Below, piece after piece: positions 1 to 12,415 of a DNA stretch of 64,000 nucleotides (positions within the stretch are counted from its first letter, which is position 1; every line of letters begins with the position of its first letter). Under the pieces are notes generated by a model. The model was given only the letters and a program-made list of their open reading frames with translations, searched no databases and was not told where the DNA came from. Made by a program: the position numbers and the translations under genes. Origin of the DNA: Patiria miniata. Lineage: Eukaryota > Echinodermata > Asteroidea > Valvatida > Asterinidae. The stretch is from NCBI RefSeq assembly GCF_015706575.1, contig NW_024037058.1:17133547-17197546 (forward strand), in the 5' to 3' direction.

Positions 1-1389
1 TACGTACCGTTATCATAATAATAGGCCAGTTTTTGCCTACAGTTCATGCCGGTGTGTACATGTAAACTGTACATGTGTACATGTACTCTAGCATCGGTAA
101 ACATGGTAAAGATCAATACATTATCATGTGAATTCTAATATTTATTTTTATTCCTGCAGTTCATCAAAATTTGGCAAGCCCCTAGCTCACGATATTTTTT
201 TTAAAAAGAGAGAAATAAATATCAAATTGGACAGTGCATACTATATGTACATGTCGAGGTTAACAGCTTCATTAATATCTAGCAATCTCAAGATTCAAGA
301 TTCAAGAATTATTTATTGTCATCTGCCCCGCATTTCCCATTGTTGCATGAACAGATGGACACGGTGTTAACAAGTTGGTGTGAAATTGCACTTTAATTCA
401 CGTCATGTTGACGCCATATCATGCTCGTGACAAACTTGAAATATTAAACCTGCTAATGATTTTTAGTTCATGGAAAGTAGACCACGCAATGTGAGAAGCA
501 TTGGTTACTCAATATGCCCACCAGAAAATATGAACAATGAACAAATACATTAGCTAATATACATACACGTACATGTATGTTGGTCATGTGTTTGTATTTA
601 ATTACTGCATGGGTTAATACCTCATTTGTCTACATATAAAAAAGAAACCTATTTCCAAGGACCACAAAAAGGGAACAGAAAAAGCAACTGAGAACCTGAT
701 GCTGAACCAAATGGCTGTGCAACTGCACTTTAAAACCCAGAAATATGAAAGAATGTCATTGTTGAAAGAAAAAAAAATCACATCTGATTGTGTGGCAGTA
801 CTTCCCTCCGAATAATCCCACATAAATCTACATTGGCATCTGACCCCAACTTGACCTGCAAACAATGTCAAGTGACTGAATGTACACACTGTGCACACTG
901 ATACACTTCACACAATAAAGCTGTACTGCTGTTTATTTATGAGTCAGAGCTAGTTCTTTTTCTAGGGGTTCTTTTTCTTTTGTTGTACTAGTATGGCAGT
1001 AGTTTTGACAGCTTAAATGTGTTGTTGGCATGTACATGCTATTTCCTGTTTTTATACGACGTTTCTACATTTACATGTATCAAGTGACGTGCAATGCTAC
1101 AACTTACAAGTATGTCAAATTGTTACAAAACTACCCCATGTATCTTTTTGGAAATCTGGCATCCCATCTGTATACAAGCACGTACTTGAAAGTTTTATGT
1201 TGTTAATGTTTACAAATGTCAGTGTATGCCACAAATGAACAAGATTTTAAATCAGAAATTCTTATTTGTGTAGATACAAGAATTCTGATAATTACTTTAA
1301 TGTGTGTACATGTAGATGCTGTATACAATGTTTTTCAGTTTAATCTCTTTTTTAACCCTCCCTCTCTGGCTGGCAATTTCAACAAGGCC
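1..1389. other. AT-rich non-coding stretch, nothing recognised
   Basis: No open reading frame here looks like a protein and I see no splice-flanked exon. The stretch is AT-rich and scattered with short ACATGTA/TACATGT palindromic motifs (for example near 57-90 and 565-580), which recur throughout the window. Confidence 0.6.
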
Positions 1390-1712
1390 AGCCCAGCAGT
1401 AAAAATAAATCAAGCGACTGTTTTTAACAATTGAGTGCTCCTTGCCTTTATAAAGCAGGATTGACTGGCTGTGATTGTTATGAAACCGTGTGCTTTGACT
1501 GTAGGAGATTGATAAGCCAGCTGTGCCTACCAGCATGGAGGAAGGAATAGACTATGCTACATGTACCATTTACCTACTTTTTTCTGTTGATGGAATTTGA
1601 CTAGTCAAGATGCCTATTGACGTACATGTATGATCTGACTGTTGGTGACTAGCCTGTGTAAAAGTCATGGCAGGGGAACAGGATTGACTTTTCGACTCTC
1701 TGTGACTGATCA
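1390..1712 (+). repeat. Dispersed repeat, plus-oriented copy
   Basis: This segment reappears in reverse orientation at about 16143-16437. Shared landmarks in order are a run ending CAAGCGACTG, the motif AAAGCAGGATTGACTGGCTG, AAGCCAGCTGTGCCTACC, GTTGGTGACTAGCCTGTGTA, and a final CTGTGACTG. The copies have diverged by many substitutions and small indels. No clear terminal inverted repeat or target duplication was found, so the class is unknown. Confidence 0.65.
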
Positions 1713-4700
1713 AACAAAAAGAGGGTTAATACAAATTCTGGGTTTTTTTTTACATAATTCTTGTTATAGTGAACATACACTGAAGCCTCAATCTGGACTA
1801 GACTGTGTATTTATGTGCTTCACTTTTAATACAGCATTCCGATATGTAACAAACATTTTGATCCAGCTGAGTACGAATTAACAAGAATTGACTGTAGTAT
1901 ACATGTACATGTACCGATAGGTAATGCTACAAACTGGTAAACTATAATGTCCATGTAAATGTTCGAAGAATCAGAGTTAGCAGGAATTGAATGTTTATTC
2001 CGTTGATGGTGTTCTGATTGTGGGGCTGTGTCTGTCATTCTTTATTACTTCCTGTCTTTTCACCACGGGGACAGTAATATCTGGCAATACTGCTCAAATT
2101 CCTTCCTGAAGTGCCTTTGTCATGACCACAAGGATCAAGTTTGATTTCCTGATCCCGGCAATTAATTGCAGTCCCTCCGTAACGCGGATTCCCCCGCACC
2201 TGGATCAATTGCGATGTAACCGATGCCGGGATATGAAACTGCAAATGAAAACTCATGCAGTAAAAATTTAAACCGCAGCGATTACAAATTCTTCAGTGTC
2301 GTTCTTGGAGAAGCATATTGCATTCAATGTAATGTAAGTCATGAGGCCTTTTTACACTGTCTTCTCGCTTACCTGTGTTATAATCTACTTGGGTCCACCA
2401 TTAGTGGAACTGGGTCCCACCAAACACAGGTAGGCCAGGCATACTGTTCACACTACATTGTATGTACACGGGTCGGCTGTAGATTTTGGTTTTTCAACCT
2501 CTTAGCAGTGGCGCACCAAGGATTTGGCTTTGGGTGGGGGGGGGGGGCTCACCTTTTTTCTTTTTTCTTTTTTTTAAGGAATTGAATTTTTTTTTTTAAA
2601 TGTTGCCCAAAATTTTTGGCCATGGAAAAAAAAAATGGTTTTTTTAAGAATTTTTTTAGGGGGGATGGACTAGTTTGACGTTGGTGGCGCCATTTTCACC
2701 CTACTACTCCAAAATAGGCCACATACCGGTACATATCACCACAGTCAAATCGTGGGACTAAAACAATTTTTTACCCTTCCCCCCAAAAAAGTTTTTACCA
2801 AATTTTCTTTTTTTAACCCGTGTAGAACACCAGACCCGTGTAAAAGCCGTGTTGGATTCTTAAGGGGCTCCTGAAACCTCTGTGACGGACCCGGATCCAA
2901 CACGGAGATGTAAAGATACCACACAAAGTTGAAAGTTTTCTTCTGTTGTTCTAGGCAGATCAGAGTTGATGTTAAGAATTGAAAGTAGCCCTGTCATTAG
3001 CTGTGAGTTTAACTGGCTTGGCTTGGACAAGAAAACAGTTGATCAAAAGTCATGTTGGGTACATTATTCTTACATATAAGTGTGCTGCCAAAATCTTATT
3101 CATGGTCACTTTCAAAGTTAAGAGTTAAGAGTTTGGCTTGGAATACTTCATTTTACTTCTTGATAGGTTGGTGTTTCACAGTGGATGGAGTAAAGTAACT
3201 GTAGCCTGTAGGTTCCCAATTTGTAAATCATTCCGATCTCTGTAAATCTTCTGGAGTGCAAGAGTTACATGTATTGTTTGATAGGAATACAAATACCCAG
3301 AATGGAAATAAAGTGGAAGGAAATCACCCGGGCTGATCAAATAATGAAAAAAATACGGTGTCTGCACAAGGGCTTTTACAGATCTGTTGGAAGTCATGTA
3401 GGCCCACAGGCACATTTATGCACTGTCGGCCCTTTAGGGTTGCCGATATTGGGATTTATGACACTGACCTAATTTAGACACAGAACATTTATTGCAAGTG
3501 GGACTCAAACTTTTTATAATACGGAGGAAGGAATCTGGGAGACTCAACATTTAAGTTAATTTCAGTGGCAACTGCACTCACATTGTGGTACGAAAACTAG
3601 CTGACGCTGTGAAAATTAATATTTTCACAGGTATGGATTTGCAATTATCTTAATTTTATCAACACCATGCTGATACTTTCTGATAACCAGTCTTGAACTT
3701 CGGGGTGAGTTCTTGCTCTTTTTCGTGACATTGACCAGCAGTCTTCTCCCTCAGCCAGTAAATTTTATCGAGATATCAGTTGTGCTTTTAATGCTCTTGA
3801 ACCGACAGCCCGCAGGACCTAAATATTAAAATGAGTTACGCAGGCATCGTTGTGCTCATGATATATTCCGGGAACGCTGAAGTCAAAAGCAGATGGCAAC
3901 CCAAAGTGTTCTAGACTAAAGTCCAAGGCATTGGAATATGATATGAGGAGTTGGAGCTCGCTTGCTTGCCTCCAGTTTTTTTCTGCAGGAGCGTCTTTTT
4001 CTTTTTTAGAAATGAAATATTTGTGCTGCCATAAATAAACTGGAATTTGGAAGTGGTTGAGCAGTCATCTTCAGAGCTTTCATACACCAGCGGGTAATAT
4101 AAACGACATTTCCAAATGTTCAGAATCATGGGCTGTTCATTTATGGATGAGCTTGTACGAGGCCTTGAAGGCCTGAGAACAGGCACCACAGACGTTTTTC
4201 TGATGATTGACGAGGTGTTTATCAATATTTGAGAACATCCGCTTTCAATCAGTGTTCTGCCACCCACTCCTGCACATGTTGTCCTCACACGGGTTTCAGT
4301 AAATTGAGTCTTTCTCGTTCCAACCTTAAATGTTTTGTTTCATTTTACACACAAGTACCGGTATAGCCTTCAAACTATTACTGTGTTTCTCATCAGGTGT
4401 AAATTTGCATACCTTGTTAATTGATACCAGTTGCTCTTTTTCATCCAAGAAACGTCAAACAAAAGTCCTTTATCTCTAGTGGGTGTGATCACCATATAAT
4501 TTTATGGGCTCATTAAACTTGAACAAGGAACTCTTGTACTTAAAAAGAACAGACAGTCCTTGTACTGTGAGTTCAATGTATACACATGTATGTTGGTCTT
4601 GCATAGTTGCATTTTTAGCTTGAATCTTTCAACAATTTAAAAAAGGTATCAATCTTTTGACTACTTGTCCAAAAGTCATTATTGCTAACCCCAATCATAT

Positions 4701-6094
4701 TCAGATTGCCCTCATGCTTACCTTAAACAACAAACAAAGGACCGTACTGAAAGACTGGGCAGTTTGGGGCCACCTCAGAACAGTGCCCCAAGAGTGAAGG
4801 CTTTGCCCTCAGCTCAGCCAGGCAATCATCCAAATTCCCTGTGGACTAACCAAAGTGTTAACTTCATCCGTTCCAGCTCAGAGAAACCAGTTATATTTGG
4901 CAAGGCTCTATGTATATGTACACAGCAAGGACCTAACATTTACTCATATCACAGCTAAGGGCAATTTTAACCAGTTTCCTAAAAGTCACGGTCTGTAGTA
5001 TCCAATTCTATACCCTAGTCCTCGTCCTTTTTTTAAATAAAAAAACCAATGGCAATCCATTCTGATATGATAAGGCTGTCAGAAATCATAAGGCAGGCGT
5101 GCAGCGGTTAGCTGGTTAGGTCAGGTGTTCCCAATCAAACCAAATTTGGTTTGATTTCCCCACAGACAGAATCTGAGATTTCATGCCCGGTGCTCTGGGT
5201 TCACAAAGGGTGACATTCAATAAGAGTCAGGTTTTTATGGTATCTTGCCACAACCTAATTACAGGTAGACGTTTAGTTTCTGAAAGTTTTATTTTCCTTG
5301 GGATTTGTGTGTAGGCGTGTTTTGGCTGTGTACATACTGCACTGGTAATTCAAAATGACATTGAACTTTAAGCTTGTATTATTAGTACATGTAGGTCTAG
5401 ACAAAGAACGAAGTACAGTATATGAATATGCCTGCAAAATAATGTTTATTGTCTCACTGGGTCTGCCAGATATATCTGAACTTTAAGAATTTTCTGTTTT
5501 CGCGAACTCAACTTTGGAAATTTTTTTAATGCAAAAAAAACTGTTGATGGCACGGTACTTCCAGTTTGTGTGACCATGACTAAGCAAACCATGGACATAG
5601 CAATCCATTTTAATTAGCAAGCCAACTGCGTGTTTAGAACCAAACATTACATTGCCTGTGCTCATGTTTCATACTTGAATGAATTTCAAGGAGTAGACAA
5701 GAAATAAACAAACGATAAGCAAAGAGGTTGTTTGTAATGACAGTCTAGCATGGTGTCTCCACTGTGCTTGTGTTGATAAGGTCATGGTTGTGGTCTACAA
5801 GGTCAGCTGCCAAAGATTGCTTATTTTTGTGGTTTGCTAAAGCTACTGAAACTCTTCAGTAATCAGTAGAACAAATATTATTGTTTATCTACCCTCCAGC
5901 TGGCTGATAAGCATAAATTAACCTTATTGCATTGGTGCAGGGATGAATTTAATATGATAAAAAATAATTCAGGACAAGAACACTCAAGTAAGCAGCTGTT
6001 AATCAGTTAATCACCGATAATATAATTTACTGTTTCAAAGCCTTATTATTGTAACAGTTAACCTAGCTGCCTTTTTATTCGGGTTCTCAACCAC
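1713..6094. other. Non-coding stretch with one possible hAT end
   Basis: No gene recognised. Around 2505-2530 there is a CAGTGGCGCACCAAGGATTT sequence, like the start of hAT-family elements, followed by a low-complexity G/T/A tract to about 2660. I could not find the matching right end. Near 2820-2910 are short GTGTTGGA/TCCAACAC segments that loosely resemble the repeat at 6530. The interval 2040-2250 is somewhat GC-richer and open on the minus strand, but its translation matches nothing I know. Confidence 0.5.
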
Positions 6095-6200
6095 TCTGGA
6101 AATCAGGGAAAACTTTGAAAATGAGTTTCTTTTAAGTCAGGGAAAACTCAGGGAATTCGGGGAAAACACCAAGAATCAGGGAAAATCAGGGAAATAGACA
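6095..6200. repeat. Degenerate TCAGGGAAA short tandem units
   Basis: The 9-mer TCAGGGAAA and close variants (AATCAGGGAAAA, CTCAGGGAATTC, GAATCAGGGAAAATCAGGGAAA) occur at irregular spacing. It is probably the degraded remnant of a minisatellite or of a repeat interior. Confidence 0.55.
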
Positions 6201-6529
6201 GTGACTTAGAAGAAGAAAGGTTTACACGAGTTTGGCGTATGTGCCTCCTGTGCCATGTGTCCGAGTTGTGTTCATTGACTGACTGGCTACAGTGGTGTTT
6301 TGGTGTTTATGCAGTGTGGATATTTTACACACCTTTCCAAACAACAACAGCTGGCTGTATGTGGTACGCCACCTTTTGGCTTCCCTGCATCCTCGTTGAA
6401 GTTTCAAAATGTTTTCCCGGCTTCCCAGCATCCTCCTTGAAGTTTCAAAATGTTTAACCGTGCTCTAAGGAGTTTCACACCCTCCAAAATAACTGTGTGA
6501 GACCCAGGTCCAACACAGATTTCAGGAAC

Positions 6530-6750
6530 CCTTTCACACTAGCAAGAATCCAACATGGCTTCTACATGGGTCTGGTACCGGTACTCTGCATAATTAAAAT
6601 CCAACCCTGCATGGGACCAGAGTTGAGAGGCTCTACCCAATGAGAAAATTATCCAAAATCTAGATCTGACCTGCAATGATACACCTTGCCTACTCTTGTT
6701 TGTTGGGACCAGTAAACCCGTTTTGATTTCAACACGGGTAGGGGAGATGA
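6530..6750 (+). repeat. Dispersed repeat, copy A
   Basis: This shares an ordered set of short blocks with 22060-22312: CACTAGCAAGAATCCA near the left end, GAGAAGCTC/GAGAGGCTCTACCC, ATCCAAAATCT, CTTG-rich spacer, and a right part with TTGATTTCAACA next to CCCG. The copies are strongly diverged. The left end CCTTTCACACTAGC and the right end of the second copy (AGCGTGAAAAGG) are roughly inverted, which suggests an old small DNA transposon. Confidence 0.55.
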
Positions 6751-7172
6751 TAATGTGTGGAAAAAACAACACAGAGAACAACAGTTTGTATAATTTACAG
6801 CTGGGTGCGATCAGCAAAACAAAGCAGTCATTAATTGTCAAAGTATCCAGCCATGTAACAAGTTCAGTATTGTTCACACCCTAACCGAGAATAGTTTCCT
6901 CAGGACATAGCACACATTCTGTGTCAATATATCCTACTCATGGTGACCACATGTCGACCTACTCGGGTTACCCCCATTAAAGAGTAACTGGAGATGAAAC
7001 GAATGCAACAAGATCCATCACGAAGTGTCTTTATATTATAATACCAGCTACTAAAATAGCTTAATGGCTGGATTGTCATGTTTTTTTCACATGATTCTGA
7101 ACAGGACTCTTGGGCGGAAAATTGAAAGCTCCCAAGATTATTAGGAGGTATTGGATGTTTACTAACCCTTTC

Positions 7173-7296
7173 AAACAGGGCCCTGTAAATGACTCTCTTT
7201 CAACATTAGTCTTATGTTGAAAGAGAGTCGTTTACTAAATGGCGACAGTAATAAGACCTAGGTATGGTAAAACAAAGCCATTTTACAGCCCTGTTT
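7173..7296. repeat. Small inverted-repeat element with strong internal hairpin
   Basis: Outer arms at 7173-7188 and 7283-7296 (AAACAGGG..CTGTAA versus TTACAGCCCTGTTT) are inverted copies. Inside them, 7191-7229 forms a perfect 16-bp stem (GACTCTCTTTCAACAT against its complement) with a 7-nt loop, extendable outward past one mismatch. This looks like a tiny MITE. A hairpin RNA is possible but has no independent support. Confidence 0.6.
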
Positions 7297-7298
7297 GT

Positions 7299-9520
7299 AG
7301 GGCTAGATGTTTACATGCATGTAGAATTATCAGAATTTCCCTGACAAATTGTAATTTGCCTGAATATTGAAGAAACCTGTGTGTTCTAAAGGGAAACATG
7401 ATCCCCTTAAATTAAAACACATCCTACTGTTGGTCTTGCACTGTTGCAGAAATGTAGCCTTTGGGGGAAAAAGAGACATGCTGCTATTGCAGTAAGAAAA
7501 TAAAAGTTCTTGAAAGATTTTTCAAGGTCAAGATGGCCACCAGGCTTTCAGAAACTCACATCTTTTCATTTCTGTACATTTTGTCATTGCTCCTCATCTT
7601 ATACTTACAAAAATTCCATGTAGTATAAAAACCAGTTCATGTTTCCTAAAAAAAAATTACAAGATTGCACTAATTTTTCTACAAGTTTTTGATGACCAGT
7701 CACAGGAAGTCTGCAGTGAATGGTCATGCATTGGACCTAATTATGCCGGACAGTAGATGCATTGCATTCCTGAGGTTAAGTACCTTCACTGTGCATGTGT
7801 ACACTGACCTTTCACCAAGAGCACAACAAGGATGGAAAAGAGGAGCACTGAGCTCACCGATCGATCTCAGGATGACAAGCCCACCCCTTGTCCAAACCCA
7901 AAACCCCTGTGATTGTCCCTAATCCCATGTCAGCTTGATCTGCAGTCATTGATAAGCGGATTTACATATTGATCAGGGGATTACAGGAGTTGGTGTTTAG
8001 CCTTGCCAGGCCTTTTGTCCCCGTTGTCTTTGGCGTTTCCGTTTTCGATCAGACGTGAATTTGAAAAGGCGTTTGACCATGCGTGATTCATGCCTTATGC
8101 ATGTTTCACGTGAAGAATTGGTATTTCTTGGAGCTGTTCATCGATGGTGGTGTATTTGATCATTGTGGAACTCAAGGTGTTTAGTTTACTGTGCAGTTCA
8201 GTAAGTACATTTTAATATTGGTGTAGATAGACTGTAGTCGCATTTACCACTTTTTCACAATAGAAATGAATGAATGTAAATGTACATGAATTTCAGAAAC
8301 CAAGGCTAGGGGTCAATGTACATTGTGGTACCTGTGTACAAGTCTCTCAGGAGACTTAAACTTGAAATGTATTTTTGTTACAGGAATTCTTGGACAAATA
8401 ATTTCTGAAGTAATTTGATTTAAACACCAGCACAGATACGTGTGTGTTCACGAGAAATATGTGTTCATGTATAGTGACGTTCAGAAAATGTGTGCTATAT
8501 ACAGGTATTCACAAATTTCATTGATAATTCCTAAATATTAGTGATATTCGTGTTTCCTGACACCAAGATCGATGTAGCTTAAGAAGTTGAGATTATTTAA
8601 GAGCCCATTTTGAGGAAAGAAAGGCTCAAAATTTGAAAACATACAAATTCATTGCTAATTTGTGCATGTACTGGCTGACATTCCAGATCCTTTTTTTCAG
8701 TGATTAATATGGCCGTGTCAGATTCCTTATTTGTTGGTTTCCTACCGGTACCTCTATGATTGCACCCACAAACATTTTTGAAAGGGCAATGTTTCCTTGG
8801 TTATTTGACTCATGGCCGCCTTATATTAACAAAAGTCAAGAACCCCAAATTCCACACCAACATCCCTGCCAGGCTATATGATTGTAAGACATGACATGTG
8901 GTCATCATCTGTCCTGCCTCATAATGTGTGATTAATGGTAAGTGATGTTGGCCAACCATTGCCCACACTGTTTACTCACACCCTGTAATATATTTCACTC
9001 TGAGACTTGATCTACCAGTTTCATTTTTTTCTTAATGCTTTGTTATTGCAGTGAGGTTCAAGAAATTCTTGTTGTGTGAATCATTAAGTACCGGTAGGAG
9101 TCTGTCACCATATTGGCAAATTGCTTGGTTTCGTTTTAGGCTTTTGTGGATTCTTTATCGATTTGGACCATCACAGTGAGGCATTTAGCAAGAAATTGAA
9201 ATTTGACTTCTAAGTACCGATATTCCTCTTTTCTTATTATCTCAGTTTATTGTTTGACGTCCCCCAGTTCTTTTGACCTCCACCAGGAGGGTCTGAAGGA
9301 TTTTGCAGAATTTACAAGGGTAAAGCACAGCAACTATCTGATACACAGGGTAGCATGCCCGTGTATTCCCTACACAGGGAAATAATTGGACGATTCGGAT
9401 GAATTTTACAATATCACACGAGAGTTTGGGTTTAACATTAAGGTTTCCTAGTTGGACAGATTAAATTGAGAATATGTTTTTTTTTTCTTTTCCTGATCAT
9501 GTTCATTGTTACATTTGTCC
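7299..9520. other. Non-coding stretch, nothing recognised
   Basis: AT-rich sequence with many stop codons in every frame and no exon-like segment. Scattered ACATGTA and ACCGGTA motifs only. Confidence 0.6.
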
Positions 9521-9798
9521 TTAACTAACCCCCTAGGCCCATTTTGCTGGGAACCATCCCCGATCCTCCAAAATCCTCCAAAATTGTGCACTTATGTTCA
9601 AATGAAGGATACCCAGTGCTTCAATCCTTCAAAATCGTCCGACAGTCCTGCCTCATGTTTTTCTCAAATGCCATTCATCCTCAATCGTCCTCAATCCTTC
9701 AAAATCCTCATGGCGGTTCTTAGGATTTTGGAGGATTGCAGATGAATGGTGTTAAAGAAACGTGAGGATTTTGGAGGATTGAGGAGGGTTAGGGTAAA
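9521..9798 (-). mobile_element. TTAACCC/GGATTTTGGAGG repeat family, copy 1 (inverted)
   Basis: This is the reverse-oriented member of a family also present at 23440-23734 and 32846-33279. The left edge reads TTAACTAACCCCCTAGGCCC and the right edge GGATTGAGGAGGGTTAGGG. The interior consists of variants of CCTCAATCCTCCAAAATCCTC. Ends rich in TTAA/CCCTAA suggest a non-autonomous element of a TTAA-targeting superfamily (piggyBac or Kolobok type); that assignment is inferred. Confidence 0.65.
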
Positions 9799-12109
9799 TA
9801 AATGTTTTTCAACCTTTGATAAATTCACTGAAATATAATTTGTTGTGTGATAATATTTACAACCGCAAATACTTTCCAAAACTACAAATTATTCAACTCT
9901 GATAAGTGACAATTCAACACTTATAAGTGACAAGGATTTTCTCAAGAACACGCATAATACCCAGCATCCTCTGGCATTGAGGTACCCTAATTACCCTACA
10001 TTAGCCCTAAGTGGTTGTAAATACATTTGTCTCCCAAGGAAAAATCGAAAACAGATTTCTGGCAATCAACCAGAGCAGCGCTGGCAAAGTCGATTTTTTT
10101 TTTCTGGTCTAGTCATTTTTTTTCTGTTCCTCCTCCTCCGGGGAACTTGCATCTGAAGAAGAGGGCGAGTCTCAAATTGATTCTGGTCCCCCCACTGATA
10201 AGTGCCCAATTTTCCAGGAGCAGGGAATCCTTTTAGAGATGTTGAGAGAGACATGCCCCAGCTGGGGGGCGTGGAGAGGCAAACACTTTAAAGCCGAAAT
10301 GAAAAAACGGAAGTCTTTTGGGAAGTTGAAGAGGATTGCGGTTAAAATATGCTGCTGTATATCCTTAAATGTACATGTACTTGTGTTTCACGACTTGCGA
10401 ATATCCAATTGCACCTTTGGGACAGTAATAAAAGATACCGGGAGATATTCTGAGATTCTGTTCAGCTGGGGTTGGATTAGTTGATCAAGGACTGAGAATA
10501 TACTGTTCAAGGCCTTGTTATACATATGTACTTGTGGCTTATCAACCTGTCTTGAATCTAAGTGCAGACTTTTAGAGGTTTTATAATGGAAGGCATCTGG
10601 GCGGCAGTAGAATGTCTTAAGCAAATGGAATGCTCGAAATGATGCATCATGAACACTTCAGATCTATGATAAAGGTTACAGTTTTTGGACTGAGATGTTT
10701 TATTCTTCTTCACATCTGGGACTGATTATAACCGGTATGAGGTGTCTTATGCAGATAATCAATTCCTCACCATATGTACGGTAGTTGTGATTCCTTTCAC
10801 GAGTGTACATGTAAGTGTGGAAATAATTCGATTTGATTCTGCATTGAGCGTAGTGTGGGATCTGCAGTTCTTGTGAGATCACCTGCTCTTCAAGTTTTTT
10901 ATACATGAACTGAATTAGCCTGAACAAGTTGTATTGCATGATAAAACAGTGATATTCGTTATGTTTTCAACTTTTTACCTTATTGCCAATTGCTAAATTA
11001 GACCTGAAGTTTGTGTTCCACCTGCCTATCAAGGTGATAATAGGGCAGCCAACATTAACTTGCATTGTAAAAATGAGTCCTCAGGCTCTAAGTGGGCACT
11101 GGATATTTATTCCACGTTGCACCCGCCTCAATCAAATAAAGAATCCTTCAGTCAGCTATCCGGCAGTAAAGTGCCTCCAATGGTACTTACATGGACTACC
11201 TGAGTCAACTGGCAAAATAAAACACCCGCCAACCACAAACAGTAGAATATCTCCTCCCCCCCCCCCTTCAACATTCACATGAAGAATTTGGCATTAACTC
11301 GTCAACACGTTTGAATGACCCTCCTATTTGTGGGACCACAAGGACTTTTAGAAAAGATCCCGTATTGTCCCCAAGCCTTTAAGATATTCTCTTTTTTGAA
11401 GCTGAGTTGAGAAAATAAACACTCGCTCTCCGGCCCCTGGCAAAAACAAACAGTTGAAGCAGCCCCCATTTGCTTATGCACCGGTTTTTACCTTCCCTGG
11501 TTCTTGCTTGATCATATTTGTACGAATACACAAGCTAGTGTCCACTATAGGCCTAGAGGAGGAGCAAGGAAATAGAGTGTGAATGTATCATGGGACGACA
11601 CTTCGAGCGGAATCGAGCTACTGTAAATTTTCCTGTAGGCCTTTTACAAGGTACATTGTAAATGCTTCATTTCTGTACGCATACATGTACATGTTATTTT
11701 GTATGTTGAATTTCCAGTCCTGTCTGTGATGGTATAATCGGCATTTTGCAAAGCACTGGGGGCTTTTCTTACAACTAAACTGCCTCACTAGACTTGGTTC
11801 TTTTGACTTGTTGCATTGTGGCCCTTCCCAGGAGGATAAATAGCGTGACACAATTGCTTTGCTTTGGAAAAAGGGGTCAGAGATTTTTTTTTCCAGTAAC
11901 TGACAGGTCTTCAGAATAGTGGGCATTGTCCCGACCACCAAAGAGTTGACAGAATTTTCATTGTAACCTTACATATGAGTAAGCATTCCCCCCCCCCCCC
12001 CTCGTGCCGGAGGAAGCGTTGGGGCTCACAATCTAGTTACAGCATAGGATTGGTCCTGTTGATTGTTGAGTGCAGTGCACTGCAGTTAGAATTTCTTTGC
12101 CCAGTTGAA
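9799..12109. other. Non-coding stretch, nothing recognised
   Basis: No protein-like reading frame and no convincing splice-flanked exon. It contains poly-C (11256-11268 and 11989-12001), short poly-T runs, and dispersed ACATGTAC motifs. Confidence 0.55.
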
Positions 12110-12415
12110 CTTGTAGAAAAGTAAGTCTGTCACGAGCCAATATGGCTCATCAGGCCAGTATTTATCTCTAGTTTCATTTGCTTGCAACAAGTGAGAACAT
12201 TGTTCCCCACCCCCCACTCCCAAATGGGATGCCATCACAGGATAGTGCCCGTACCCAGCTAATGCCCGTACCCATCTAATATGCTGCTGGGTAGAGAGAG
12301 GCAAGTGGAGTGAAGTGGCTTGCCCGAGGACACAACGCAAGGCCAGCGGCAGGATTCGAACCCCTGACCATCTGATCATGAGACTAAAAACCCTAATCAC
12401 TTATGTCACACTCCC
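12110..12415 (-). mobile_element. tRNA-derived SINE
   Basis: Read on the minus strand, it begins near 12415 with a tRNA-like head that includes a good pol III B box (GGGTTCGAATCC, about 12350-12361). A typical SINE body follows, with CCTCGGGCAAGCCACTTCACT (about 12313-12333), where source organisms usually carry a GGGCAAGNCACTT-like motif. The A box is degenerate. The 3' tail boundary is uncertain, about 12110-12130. It is probably an old inactive copy; the subfamily is not recognised. Confidence 0.7.

Noticed and set aside
2035..2256. 73-codon minus-strand frame in a GC-richer patch
   Set aside because: Looks slightly more protein-like than its surroundings but matches no family I know; left unannotated.
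3911..4288. 125-codon open frame on the minus strand
   Set aside because: No recognisable domain, low-complexity Lys-rich end, and no good splice or start context. Treated as chance.
12086..12400. 104-codon minus-strand frame
   Set aside because: Runs through a tRNA-derived SINE.
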